From NCBI RefSeq assembly GCF_000499205.1, contig NZ_AWUK01000008.1, positions 1 to 64,000 of the forward strand: a stretch of DNA of 64,000 nt, written 5' to 3'. Positions within the stretch are counted from its first letter, which is position 1. The number at the start of each line of letters is the position of its first letter. Below are positions 25,409 to 33,702 of the stretch, piece by piece. The notes under the pieces are model-generated. The model was not told where the DNA came from. It searched no databases and saw only the letters and a list, made by a program, of their open reading frames with translations. The stretch is from Paenibacillus sp. MAEPY2. GTDB taxonomy: Bacteria > Bacillota > Bacilli > Paenibacillales > Paenibacillaceae. The position numbers and the translations under genes are program-made.

Positions 25409-26458
25409 ATGGATAAGCAGCATCAGCAGGAAAAAGTTTTGGCATTTTTGCACAATCGACTAACACGAATAAACAGACTGGAAAGATTGAAATTACTGAA
25501 TAAGCAGATACGTTTTCTCCAAAAGTTGCGTTCTCCAAAAAGGGAACAAGGCAGCATTGTTTTGGAAGCCTCACTGGTTTTGCCTGTATTCCTGTTCTTT
25601 GTCATGTTCCTGATTTATATCGTACAGATGACTTTAGTATCGACAGCGTTGCAGAGCACGGCAGGAGAAGCGGTAAAACAGTTATCCACTAAGATATATC
25701 CGGTCTCTCTTGTATTCTCGCCCTCTGATTCCGCTGGTAGTGGAGGCTCGGAGGGTGGATGGAAAATACCTGAGCTGTCACTGACGGAATGGGCCGAAGA
25801 TTATGCCTCCTCACTACCAGAGCCGCTAAGCGATTGGGTACGTGCAGCCGCTGCCAGAGGTGAACAACCGTTACAGGAGATCAAGACATCCGTACTTGAG
25901 ACCGTGCTTGATCCGACTGTTAAACCGTTACTTCAGCCATTTATTAATACTACTGTGCTGGATATTGAGCGTGTTCATGTTAACGGTATTTCCATACCTG
26001 ATCTCAAAAATAAAACGAATCCGTACTTCCGGCTTGAACTGAGCTATGAATTGCCTGTTAAAGTCCCCTTCTTGGGGAAATCTTTACGCATTCAAGCGGC
26101 AGCAGCAGAACGGGTATGGATCGGAGATACCGGAGAAGGTTCCAGCAGCAGTGGAGGAGACGCGGATTCCGCAGGAGATGCAACCATTTTATCAAAACCG
26201 GATCCGGCATACATAGGCAACAATGCGACGATTAAGGTTAAAGTGGAGCCCGGAGCTACAGCGAACTTGACGATATTTTACAAGTCCGGAGAAAGTTCGG
26301 CCAAGCATATTGGATGGGCGACTGCCGATGAAAATGGTGTGATCGAGTGGAACTGGTTTGTAGGAACACGTACAACGGAGGGCACATGGACGTTTGTTGT
26401 GGAGACAGCGGATGGTGCCAAGACGGTTACTGAGTTTAATGTAGCTTCCAGAAAATAA
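25409..26458 (+). CDS. TadE-like pseudopilin with Ig-like C-terminal region
   Basis: A 349-residue protein. An unusually long 48-residue basic leader ends in KREQG/SIVLE, a prepilin-type site with Glu at +5, followed by the hydrophobic helix ASLVLPVFLFFVMFLIYIV. After an exported middle part and a Gly/Ser-rich linker (about 245-260), the last 90 residues (KPDPAYIGNNATIKVKVEPG, then WTFVVETADGAKTV) read as an Ig-like beta sandwich of the kind found in surface proteins. It could be an adhesive tip or structural pseudopilin; that role is inference. GGAGG precedes the ATG. Confidence 0.78.
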   Translation: MDKQHQQEKVLAFLHNRLTRINRLERLKLLNKQIRFLQKLRSPKREQGSIVLEASLVLPVFLFFVMFLIYIVQMTLVSTALQSTAGEAVKQLSTKIYPVSLVFSPSDSAGSGGSEGGWKIPELSLTEWAEDYASSLPEPLSDWVRAAAARGEQPLQEIKTSVLETVLDPTVKPLLQPFINTTVLDIERVHVNGISIPDLKNKTNPYFRLELSYELPVKVPFLGKSLRIQAAAAERVWIGDTGEGSSSSGGDADSAGDATILSKPDPAYIGNNATIKVKVEPGATANLTIFYKSGESSAKHIGWATADENGVIEWNWFVGTRTTEGTWTFVVETADGAKTVTEFNVASRK

Positions 26459-26475
26459 TAAAGGAGATGATGGAG

Positions 26476-26979
26476 GTGCAGTGCTTTTACCTGGCCTGTG
26501 GTCTATATGTGATTGCAGCTTTTGTTACAGATGTTCGTTCGATGAAAATTCCAAATCGTTTAACTTTACCAGTGACTGTCATGGGAGTACTTGCCCATAT
26601 TATCTGGGGAGGATGGGAGGGGGTTCTGTTCTCAGCATCCGGGTTCGCAGTTGGGTTCGGTGTGTTGTTCCTAATGTATATGATCGGTGCAGTGGGTGCG
26701 GGAGATGTTAAATTGTTTGGAGGCATTGGCGCCTGGACTGGCCTGGCCTTCGGCGTTCACGTTATTATTTACTCCGTTTTGTACGCAGGGGCAATTGGAT
26801 TAGTCATTCTCTTGTTCCGCAGGGATTCCGCGAAGCGGATTCGCGGGATGGCAGGAAATCTTGCTGGTTTCTTCATGCTCGGTTCGCTCAAGCTGGTCAA
26901 TCAGGAAAAGACATTAAAGTTTCCTTTTATGCTGGCCGTATTGCCCGGATTCATTAGCTCCTATATCTACATGTCTTAA
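26476..26979 (+). CDS. tadV: Type IV prepilin peptidase, TadV/CpaA type
   Basis: The A24-family aspartic peptidase that processes the pilin and pseudopilins of this locus. Both catalytic aspartates are visible: FVTDVRSMKIPNRLTLP near residue 19 and GAVGAGDVKLFGG (GxGD) near 78. It has about six hydrophobic segments and, as usual for TadV, lacks the N-terminal methyltransferase domain. The GTG at 26476 is 9 bases after AAGGAG and gives the family-like start QCFYLACGLY; ATG codons at 26467 and 26470 abut the ribosome site. Confidence 0.88.
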   Translation: MQCFYLACGLYVIAAFVTDVRSMKIPNRLTLPVTVMGVLAHIIWGGWEGVLFSASGFAVGFGVLFLMYMIGAVGAGDVKLFGGIGAWTGLAFGVHVIIYSVLYAGAIGLVILLFRRDSAKRIRGMAGNLAGFFMLGSLKLVNQEKTLKFPFMLAVLPGFISSYIYMS

Positions 26980-27042
26980 TAAAAATTTTATAAGATGTGG
27001 GAATTGTGAATTATAGCTTATTAACGGAAAGAGAGGATTGAC

Positions 27043-28959
27043 ATGTATGGATTAACGAGAGATTTCATTCGAAACGGCGGATCGTTTATGGTTTTGGAGA
27101 AAGCGGAAGGGCTGCGAATGGACGAACTGAGCCGTGTGCAGATGGGCATGCTGTCTTCCAATCAAATTCCAAGGCTTCTTCCCGTTCATATCCGCGAGGT
27201 GGATCGAAATGTAACGTTACAGTATGACATTTCAGGGTATAAGATGTTACCTCAGATGTTAAAGTCAGGAAGAATCAAATTGCGCGTGTTATATGGTCTA
27301 TTGTTTCAATTGGCAGACACGTTTACGGAATGTAGACAATATATGTTGGATTCACGTAAATTACAGATTCAGGAAGAGTACATATTTATTAATGGTTCAC
27401 TGGAAATAGGAGAACTTGGATTGGTATACATCCCGATTGTCGATGCGGTTGAGGTTGATCCGACCGCTCAGCAATTCCGCGAACTGGTTATCAGGCTAAT
27501 GTCCCATGTTCAGGAACTCCAAGGCGAAGGGATTCAGCGTGTCCTCCAGCTATGTGACAGTGAACAATGGGATATCAGACAGCTGCGTGAACTTTTGCTT
27601 GAATTATATGCAGATGAGCAGAATGGTTCAGGCCAGGCATCGTTTATGTCTTCGCGTGGATCATCCGGGTCAACTGACATTGGATTGGGAATGCCAATCT
27701 CTGCAATTCCAGAGCGGGGAAATGAGCCGTTTTCAAAGAGAAGTGGGCAAGATCATCAGTATCGTCAATCGGATGGAAGTAGTGAAGCTGAGCAGCAATC
27801 GAAATCATTCCAGCAACCAAGAGTATCTAATACAGAGGAAGACAAAGCGCTTAACAAACCCTTTTCAGGATTTTCCCGGAGACGTTCACCGATAGAGTCT
27901 TCATTGCAATCAAAAGGTGTTACGAATCCGTCACAGCGCCAAACATTTGATTCATTACAGGACGATGACATGGAAAAGGACGAGAAGCAGGGATCTTCCA
28001 AAACGACCTATATCCTTCTGGGCTGTATGATTGCCATGGCGCTGGTATGGAGATTTATCTATATGGAACAACCGGGTCAGACACAAATGATTCTATCCGC
28101 AGCATTAAGTGCTGGGTTGCTTGGTATCGCGGGTTGGGCGTGGGTGACTAAAGGGAAATTCGGAAATTCGAAATCCAATCTGCTACGCAAAAAAATTCCG
28201 AATGAAGAATATGCAGATGGCGAATTACAGGAGGGTTCATCGAATAAGCGATCTGCTTTATTTGGCTTGGGCAGAGGCAAAGATAAACAAAAAGAAAGTG
28301 AAGAAGAGATGTTTCAGGAGAGCTGGCGTTGGAATGCATCTGAAATGTCACCAGAAGGTAATGCATATGCACAAGGTTACACGAGTCAACAGAGGTCTGG
28401 TGATATGCAGAGTCAGAGTGCTCAATCAGAGCGGGGGCATTCTTTTGAATCCAGGTCACCTGTAGCAGGGAATTCTCGCTTTCAGAATCTGCATATACCA
28501 TCCGAGGCTTCTGATGAACCTTTCGTTCAGCATGCTATCGAAGCCACTGCTGCAACATCGGAGCTCTTCCATCATCATGCGGCGGCTGATGCAACTGTAA
28601 ACTTGCAGAGTGTTGCCGGAGCAGGCATTACAGGAGCAGGTCCAGTGATACCTTCTTTTTATCTTGAACGCAGATCAGCAACAGGAGAAAAAAATGAACG
28701 GATGGATGTCCGTGGTGCATCGTTTGTCATTGGCCGATCGGCGGATATGGTCCAGTGGGTGGATTCAGCCACCGGCGTGTCCCGTGCTCATGTGGAATTG
28801 AGCCGGAACAAATCGGGCTATGTCATTAAGGATTTGGGTTCTGTGAATGGAACCATTCTCAAGGGCAATGTCCTTGCTCCGTACAAAGAATATCCGCTCG
28901 AAGATGGAGATACCTTTACGTTGGCTGAGTCAGTTTACACGTATCGATCAGTCGGATAG
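27043..28959 (+). CDS. DUF6382-FHA membrane protein of the tad operon
   Basis: A 638-residue protein in three parts. The N-terminal about 200 residues (GLTRDFIRNGGSFMVLEKA, NQIPRLLPVHIREVD) resemble the DUF6382 domain found with FHA domains in Paenibacillus and relatives. The middle is low-complexity, with two hydrophobic helices at about 325-370. The end is an FHA phosphothreonine-binding domain (ASFVIGRSADMVQWVD, VSRAHVELSRN, KDLGSVNGTILKGN) with the conserved GR, SRxH and NG residues. It could couple Ser/Thr phosphorylation to pilus assembly. Its end overlaps the convergent epimerase gene by 12 bases. Confidence 0.8.
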   Translation: MYGLTRDFIRNGGSFMVLEKAEGLRMDELSRVQMGMLSSNQIPRLLPVHIREVDRNVTLQYDISGYKMLPQMLKSGRIKLRVLYGLLFQLADTFTECRQYMLDSRKLQIQEEYIFINGSLEIGELGLVYIPIVDAVEVDPTAQQFRELVIRLMSHVQELQGEGIQRVLQLCDSEQWDIRQLRELLLELYADEQNGSGQASFMSSRGSSGSTDIGLGMPISAIPERGNEPFSKRSGQDHQYRQSDGSSEAEQQSKSFQQPRVSNTEEDKALNKPFSGFSRRRSPIESSLQSKGVTNPSQRQTFDSLQDDDMEKDEKQGSSKTTYILLGCMIAMALVWRFIYMEQPGQTQMILSAALSAGLLGIAGWAWVTKGKFGNSKSNLLRKKIPNEEYADGELQEGSSNKRSALFGLGRGKDKQKESEEEMFQESWRWNASEMSPEGNAYAQGYTSQQRSGDMQSQSAQSERGHSFESRSPVAGNSRFQNLHIPSEASDEPFVQHAIEATAATSELFHHHAAADATVNLQSVAGAGITGAGPVIPSFYLERRSATGEKNERMDVRGASFVIGRSADMVQWVDSATGVSRAHVELSRNKSGYVIKDLGSVNGTILKGNVLAPYKEYPLEDGDTFTLAESVYTYRSVG

Positions 28960-29859
28960 ACCCCGGTGTTTCAGATCTTCCAGTGCTTCGGTCAATGTAG
29001 GGAAGGTAAACTGGAATCCGTGATCCAACGCTTTTTGCGGGATGACCCGCTGTCCCTGAAGCAGCACGACAGAGAGTTCTCCAACCAGTGTTTTGATCAG
29101 AATTCCGGGTACGGGGAACCAGTGCGGACGATGATACACCTTACCTACCGTGTGTCCGAATTCATCGTTGGTTACCGGGTTGGGCGAAGAGGCGTTCACC
29201 GGACCGGAGATTTCTTTATTTTGGATTGTGAAATCAATCAAACGTACAATATCCATAATATGAATCCAACTGGTCCACTGTTTGCCACTTCCCACCCTGC
29301 CTCCAACACCAAGCATATAAGGCAGTTTCATTAATGGAAAGGCACCTTTTTTATGACCAAGCACGAGGCTAACGCGAATCTTTACAAGTCTCACATGTTT
29401 GATGGCATCGGCAGCAACTTCCCATTGTTCCGATACGCGGGATGGAAAATTCATCGATTGTTGCGGACTGCTCTCATCAAAGGTTTTCGAAGCAGAGGTG
29501 CCATAGATTGCCATGGCAGATGCCTGTACGACTACCTCTGGCTTGTTCTCCAGTGTATTCACCAATTTGGCGACACGCGCTACAGTGGTCACCCTGGATT
29601 CCACAATCTCCAATTTTGCCTTGGTTGTCCAGCGTTGATTCAACGTTTCCCCGGCAAGATTCACCAATGCATCCATTCCTTCCAGCAAATGAGGCTGTTC
29701 CTCCACCTGTTCCCATGAGATATAGGTAAGATTTTGGCTGGGATTATGTAAATTCGGAAGTTTGCGTGTAATAACTTTCACATGATGGCCTGCCTGAAGC
29801 CAGTAATCAACGAGCGCTCCTCCGACAAAACCGGTACCTCCGCAAATCGCAATCTTCAT
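28948..29859 (-). CDS. TIGR01777-family NAD(P)-binding epimerase-like protein
   Basis: A 303-residue extended short-chain dehydrogenase-like protein (YfcH/SulA-like, TIGR01777). The cofactor-binding motif is ICGGTGFVGGALVDYWLQAG, followed by DALVNLAGE, a family hallmark, and the C-terminal domain with PQKALDHGFQFTFPTLTEAL. The ATG at 29859 is 8 bases after AGGAGG; the frame continues upstream but without support. The biochemical role of the family is not settled. Confidence 0.87.
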   Translation of the reverse strand: MKIAICGGTGFVGGALVDYWLQAGHHVKVITRKLPNLHNPSQNLTYISWEQVEEQPHLLEGMDALVNLAGETLNQRWTTKAKLEIVESRVTTVARVAKLVNTLENKPEVVVQASAMAIYGTSASKTFDESSPQQSMNFPSRVSEQWEVAADAIKHVRLVKIRVSLVLGHKKGAFPLMKLPYMLGVGGRVGSGKQWTSWIHIMDIVRLIDFTIQNKEISGPVNASSPNPVTNDEFGHTVGKVYHRPHWFPVPGILIKTLVGELSVVLLQGQRVIPQKALDHGFQFTFPTLTEALEDLKHRGLSD

Positions 29860-30016
29860 CTTGGCGACCTCCTTGTTAGGTTGACTGTACAGACATATAT
29901 TCTCGAATCGGCAAACAGCCCCGGATGGTAAGCACAGCCTTGCTGGGAATGACTTACCTGACGGAGCATGTTTGCACATATGTAAGCAAAATACATGTTC
30001 TGCTGAAATCCATGAT

Positions 30017-30487
30017 CTATTTATTCATCAAATGTTTATAAGGCGAATAGTCAATTTGGTTCTTCTCCAGAAATTTTACCAGAAACTTATTATCCCGCTT
30101 TGGTGTGGCTATAATGTATCCTTTAATGCAATGATCCCTGGATACTTCAGGCGCATTATTTTCGTACGCAATTTTGCCGATTTCTGCTGCGATGGAATGT
30201 TTGGCGATATCTCGAAATGGTCCAGGTACAGGTTCTACAAGCTGGTCGAGAAAAGCTTTTGCTTCATCAGTCCATAAATGACGACTGGTTTCAACCCAGT
30301 GGTTCTGCCAATCGAGTTTTGATTTCCCGTCAGCCTTCGGAAGCACTTTCAAAAACTTTCGCATCATAAAAAATCCGCCAACACACATACTTCCGAGCAA
30401 AAGAACGGTCCAGAATGCGATCGTATTCATAAACCAATTGCTGGGGGAACTAATGGTCAACGTCAAAGCGTAGGAGCCGAAAATCAT
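30017..30487 (-). CDS. DUF2621-family membrane-anchored protein (YneK-like)
   Basis: A 156-residue protein with one hydrophobic segment near the N-terminus (TIAFWTVLLLGSMCVGGFFMM) and a soluble domain (LDWQNHWVETSRHLWTDEAK, EIGKIAYENNAPEVSRDHCI, KGYIIATPKRD in parts) matching the Bacillales DUF2621 family, to which B. subtilis YneK belongs as recalled. Function unknown. AGGTGACT precedes the ATG. Confidence 0.72.
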   Translation of the reverse strand: MIFGSYALTLTISSPSNWFMNTIAFWTVLLLGSMCVGGFFMMRKFLKVLPKADGKSKLDWQNHWVETSRHLWTDEAKAFLDQLVEPVPGPFRDIAKHSIAAEIGKIAYENNAPEVSRDHCIKGYIIATPKRDNKFLVKFLEKNQIDYSPYKHLMNK

Positions 30488-30657
30488 TGCGGAGTCACCT
30501 CGGTTTATTGATTTTCACGGAAAGACGGATTCCGCCCACCCATGTTCCAAATTATAGCTGTAAAAAATAGCCTATATCCCGAATTATAGCGCATTTCTAG
30601 ATTTATTTCGATAATCGCGTTAGAATAAGGAATAATTCAGAAAAAGGGGGATTAATG

Positions 30658-31785
30658 ATGCTGAAAATCGGCTCCCATGTGTCCTTTTCGGACAAGGGGT
30701 TATTGAGTGCAACGAAGGAAGCGTCCTCGTACGGTTCAAGTTCGTTTATGATATATACGGGTGCACCGCAAAATACCCGCCGCAAGCCTATTGAGTCCAT
30801 GTATATTGAGGAAGGCAAGCTTGCGATGCAAGACGGCGGAATGGAAGATATCGTTGTCCATGCGCCATACATTATTAACCTCGGATCATACAAAGAAAAC
30901 ACGTATGAACTGGCCGTAAGTTTCCTTCAGGAAGAGATTCGTCGTACACATGCGATTGGTGTCAAAAATATCGTGCTGCATCCCGGCGCATTTACGGACA
31001 AAGATGCTCACTACGGCATCGGACGTATTGCTGAAGGATTGAATGAAGTGTTAGAAGGTGTAAAAGAGACGGATGTCAATATCGCGCTGGAAACGATGGC
31101 TGGCAAAGGGACTGAAATGGGCCGCAGCTTCGAAGAAATCGCTCAGATCATGGAGAAGGTTACACACAATGAACGCCTTACCGTATGTATGGATACATGT
31201 CACATTCACGATGCAGGTTATGACATTGTAAACGACCTGGACGGTGTTCTTGAACAATTTGATCGTACGGTAGGGCTTGACCGCATTGCCGTAATGCATA
31301 TTAATGATAGTAAGAACCCTGTAGGTGCGCACAAGGACCGTCATACACCAATTGGCTCCGGCTGGATTGGTTTTGAGGCAATTAACCGCATCGTGCATCA
31401 TGAAGCTCTGAAGGGCCGTCCGTTTATTTTGGAAACGCCTTGGATTGGTAAAGATGCCAAAACACAGCGTCCAATGTATGAAGCGGAAATCGCGTTGCTT
31501 CGCGGGGATGTTGCTGGTCGATTTGGCCCCGAGTTCCTGACAGAAGTGGAACAACTGCATCATTTCTTCAAAGGAAAAGAGATTGAGTCCCGTTCGTACG
31601 TACTGGATGTTTGGACGCTGCTCAAAAATGATGCCAAAGCCAAAAAAGCCGACCCGCGTGAACCGTTGGAACGTCTGTATGACCTCGTGGCTGAAGCCGC
31701 ATTGTTCCCGCATTTGAATGAAGAACAACTGAATCATCGCTTGATTGCCTGGCTTGCAGGAAAAGAACTGCTCGTCCTGGCATAG
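30658..31785 (+). CDS. nfo: Endonuclease IV (AP endonuclease) with C-terminal extension
   Basis: A zinc-dependent apurinic/apyrimidinic endonuclease of base-excision repair, TIM-barrel fold. Metal ligands appear in [71 protein letters not shown] (split) and ILETPW. At 375 residues it is about 80 longer than the usual 280-300. The extra part follows the barrel: an acidic helical region ([25 protein letters not shown]-like) with no recognised domain. The ATG at 30658 follows AGGGGG by 7 bases. purU starts 22 bases downstream. Confidence 0.93.
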   Translation: MLKIGSHVSFSDKGLLSATKEASSYGSSSFMIYTGAPQNTRRKPIESMYIEEGKLAMQDGGMEDIVVHAPYIINLGSYKENTYELAVSFLQEEIRRTHAIGVKNIVLHPGAFTDKDAHYGIGRIAEGLNEVLEGVKETDVNIALETMAGKGTEMGRSFEEIAQIMEKVTHNERLTVCMDTCHIHDAGYDIVNDLDGVLEQFDRTVGLDRIAVMHINDSKNPVGAHKDRHTPIGSGWIGFEAINRIVHHEALKGRPFILETPWIGKDAKTQRPMYEAEIALLRGDVAGRFGPEFLTEVEQLHHFFKGKEIESRSYVLDVWTLLKNDAKAKKADPREPLERLYDLVAEAALFPHLNEEQLNHRLIAWLAGKELLVLA

Positions 31786-31807
31786 TTGAAGGAGGAAGAA
31801 TAACCCG

Positions 31808-32701
31808 ATGGAGATTCACGCTAAACAAGTACGTCCTGATGTTAAAAACCGCGCCGATCGGGCGCGGATGCTCATTTCCTGTCCTGATGGACCCGGAATT
31901 GTTGCTGCAGTTTCCCATTTCCTGCACCAGCATGGTGCAAACATTGTTCAGTCGGACCAGTACACCATGGACCCGGCTGGTGGCATGTTTTTTATGCGGA
32001 TCGAGTTCGATCTTCCACAGTTGTCGGCGAACCTGCCCAAGCTGCAAGCTGATTTTGAAGAAGTGGCAAGCCGTTTCAAAATGGATTGGAGTCTTTCCGC
32101 GGTTAGCCGCAAGAAGAAACTGGCCATTTTTGTATCCAAGGAGGATCACTGTCTGGTCGAGCTGTTGTGGCAATGGCAGGCTGGCGATCTGGATGCAGAC
32201 ATTGCACTTGTCGTGAGCAATCATCTGGATATGAAGGACTATGTAGAATCATTTGGCATTCCTTATCATCATATTCCGGTTACAGCGGATACGAAGAAGG
32301 AAGCGGAACAGCGCCAACTTGACGTCATTGGTAATGATATCGATGTAATCATTCTTGCGCGTTACATGCAGATCATTTCCCCAATGTTCATTGAGCATTA
32401 CCGTAACCGCATCATTAATATTCATCACTCGTTTTTGCCTGCCTTTGTCGGCGGTAAACCGTATGCCCAAGCGTACAACCGCGGTGTCAAAATTATCGGT
32501 GCGACGGCTCACTATGTTACGGAAGAGCTGGATGGCGGACCGATTATTGAGCAGGACGTACAGCGTGTAAGCCACGGGGATGATGTAACTGAGTTGAAGC
32601 GCATTGGACGTACCATTGAGCGTGTTGTTCTTGCCCGTGCCGTCAAATGGCATGTTGAAGACCGTGTACTGGTTCATGAAAATAAAACCGTTGTATTTTA
32701 A
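31808..32701 (+). CDS. purU: Formyltetrahydrofolate deformylase
   Basis: Hydrolyses 10-formyltetrahydrofolate to formate and tetrahydrofolate, balancing one-carbon pools and feeding purine synthesis. The 297-residue protein has an N-terminal ACT domain (about 15-90, SCPDGPGIVAAVSHFLHQHG) and a formyltransferase-type catalytic domain with LARYMQIISP, the NIHHSFLPAF active-site motif and GATAHYVTEELDGGPII. GAAGGAGG precedes the ATG. It lies 22 bases after nfo and may share its transcript. Confidence 0.95.
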   Translation: MEIHAKQVRPDVKNRADRARMLISCPDGPGIVAAVSHFLHQHGANIVQSDQYTMDPAGGMFFMRIEFDLPQLSANLPKLQADFEEVASRFKMDWSLSAVSRKKKLAIFVSKEDHCLVELLWQWQAGDLDADIALVVSNHLDMKDYVESFGIPYHHIPVTADTKKEAEQRQLDVIGNDIDVIILARYMQIISPMFIEHYRNRIINIHHSFLPAFVGGKPYAQAYNRGVKIIGATAHYVTEELDGGPIIEQDVQRVSHGDDVTELKRIGRTIERVVLARAVKWHVEDRVLVHENKTVVF

Positions 32702-32765
32702 GCTAATGCTTTAATACTGCGCAAGGTTGATTCGGAAAGATATATACTTTTATTCCTAAAAAAAG

Positions 32766-32811
32766 AAAAAGGCGATTCCCTATTCGTGTCTGAACGGGGG
32801 ATTGCCTTTTT
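32766..32811. terminator. Terminator between purU and a convergent membrane protein gene
   Basis: AAAAAGGCGATTCCC pairs with GGGGGATTGCCTTTTT with wobble. Its 3' arm lies within the last codons of the minus-strand gene. Confidence 0.7.
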
Positions 32812-33268
32812 GGTTGTGTCGCCATACATAACCGCACAAACCAACGACCACGCCAAATAACAGATGCCCTGCCAGCCAGTAAAGGATCGCTTTTACATCA
32901 TACAGATCAGGCACACGACTCGACAGCTGGGAGAGCGGAATATACAGCAGAGAAGAGAGCACGCCAATCAGGACGCCTTTGGATATCGGATGACCCGAAC
33001 GCTGAATCCACCAGATGTACAAGATGCCGAGGATTATGGAAACGATAAGATGCAGCACAAATTCGAGGTATTCGGGTAATGTTGGCGGGAGCCAGGGAAC
33101 AAAATCGATGTTCAGCAGCAGGGTATAGACTTTTACACCGGTGTAAATCTGCATGGCCTTTAAAAAGAATCCAAGCACTAGACCTGATGTGATCCCTGTT
33201 AAAACCCCGGCTTTCCAGGGTAATATGTGCTTTAACGACTTTGTTGACTTAGCAGAATGATTCAGCAT
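32780..33268 (-). CDS. Four-helix integral membrane protein, unknown
   Basis: A 162-residue protein with four clear hydrophobic segments (AGVLTGITSGLVLGFFL, VLHLIVSIILGILYIWWI, GVLIGVLSSLLYIPL, LYWLAGHLLFGVVVGLCGYV). The segment pattern resembles Bacillales YqhR-like proteins but this cannot be confirmed by eye. AGGAGG lies about 8 bases before the ATG at 33268; an upstream in-frame start has no ribosome site. It is monocistronic. Confidence 0.65.
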   Translation of the reverse strand: MLNHSAKSTKSLKHILPWKAGVLTGITSGLVLGFFLKAMQIYTGVKVYTLLLNIDFVPWLPPTLPEYLEFVLHLIVSIILGILYIWWIQRSGHPISKGVLIGVLSSLLYIPLSQLSSRVPDLYDVKAILYWLAGHLLFGVVVGLCGYVWRHNQKGNPPFRHE

Positions 33269-33545
33269 AAGCGAATCCTCCTTATTTGATATGAAGTATA
33301 GCCTGATGTGCACAAAAGTCCGATTTTCCAATCATGATCAAGGAACATTATATGCAAAATCAACTTCAATATCTAAAAAGAGTATGGTTTTCCGCTTAAA
33401 GGTTATACTTCATCCGATGGATTTGCGATGCTGGCTGAGCTAGAAGATATACTGAAATGCTCAGTATGACACTCTTTTTGCGCAACTGGAAACAAATCCC
33501 TCGTCACAAACAGCCGAATTTTCCCGATCTTCTAAAAGAAGGTTA

Positions 33546-33574
33546 TGGAAAACCTTCACGCCAAGTGATACAAT
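33546..33574 (+). promoter_or_regulatory. Predicted tkt promoter
   Basis: TGGAAA (33546-33551), a 17-base spacer ending in the extended-minus-10 TGA, and TACAAT (33569-33574). The 120-base leader contains AATAAGT/ACTTATT and TTCAC-N5-GTGAA inverted repeats. Nothing else was recognised in 33269-33702. Confidence 0.5.
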
Positions 33575-33702
33575 ACAAAAGTGAATAAGTCAAAATGAAA
33601 CACTCAAGCGGATTCACTTATTGTGAAATTCGGTTTGCTTGTATGATGAGAGGGATTCGCTTGCGCAACCCGACTTATCTAAAGACATGAGGAGGACAAA
33701 CC

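Noticed and set aside
29860..29979. A 40-codon N-terminal extension of the TIGR01777 protein
   Set aside because: The cofactor-binding strand normally begins the protein, and AGGAGG sits right before the ATG at 29859.
31051..31737. A 228-codon minus-strand frame across nfo
   Set aside because: Antisense shadow of a confidently identified gene, with no recognisable protein features.
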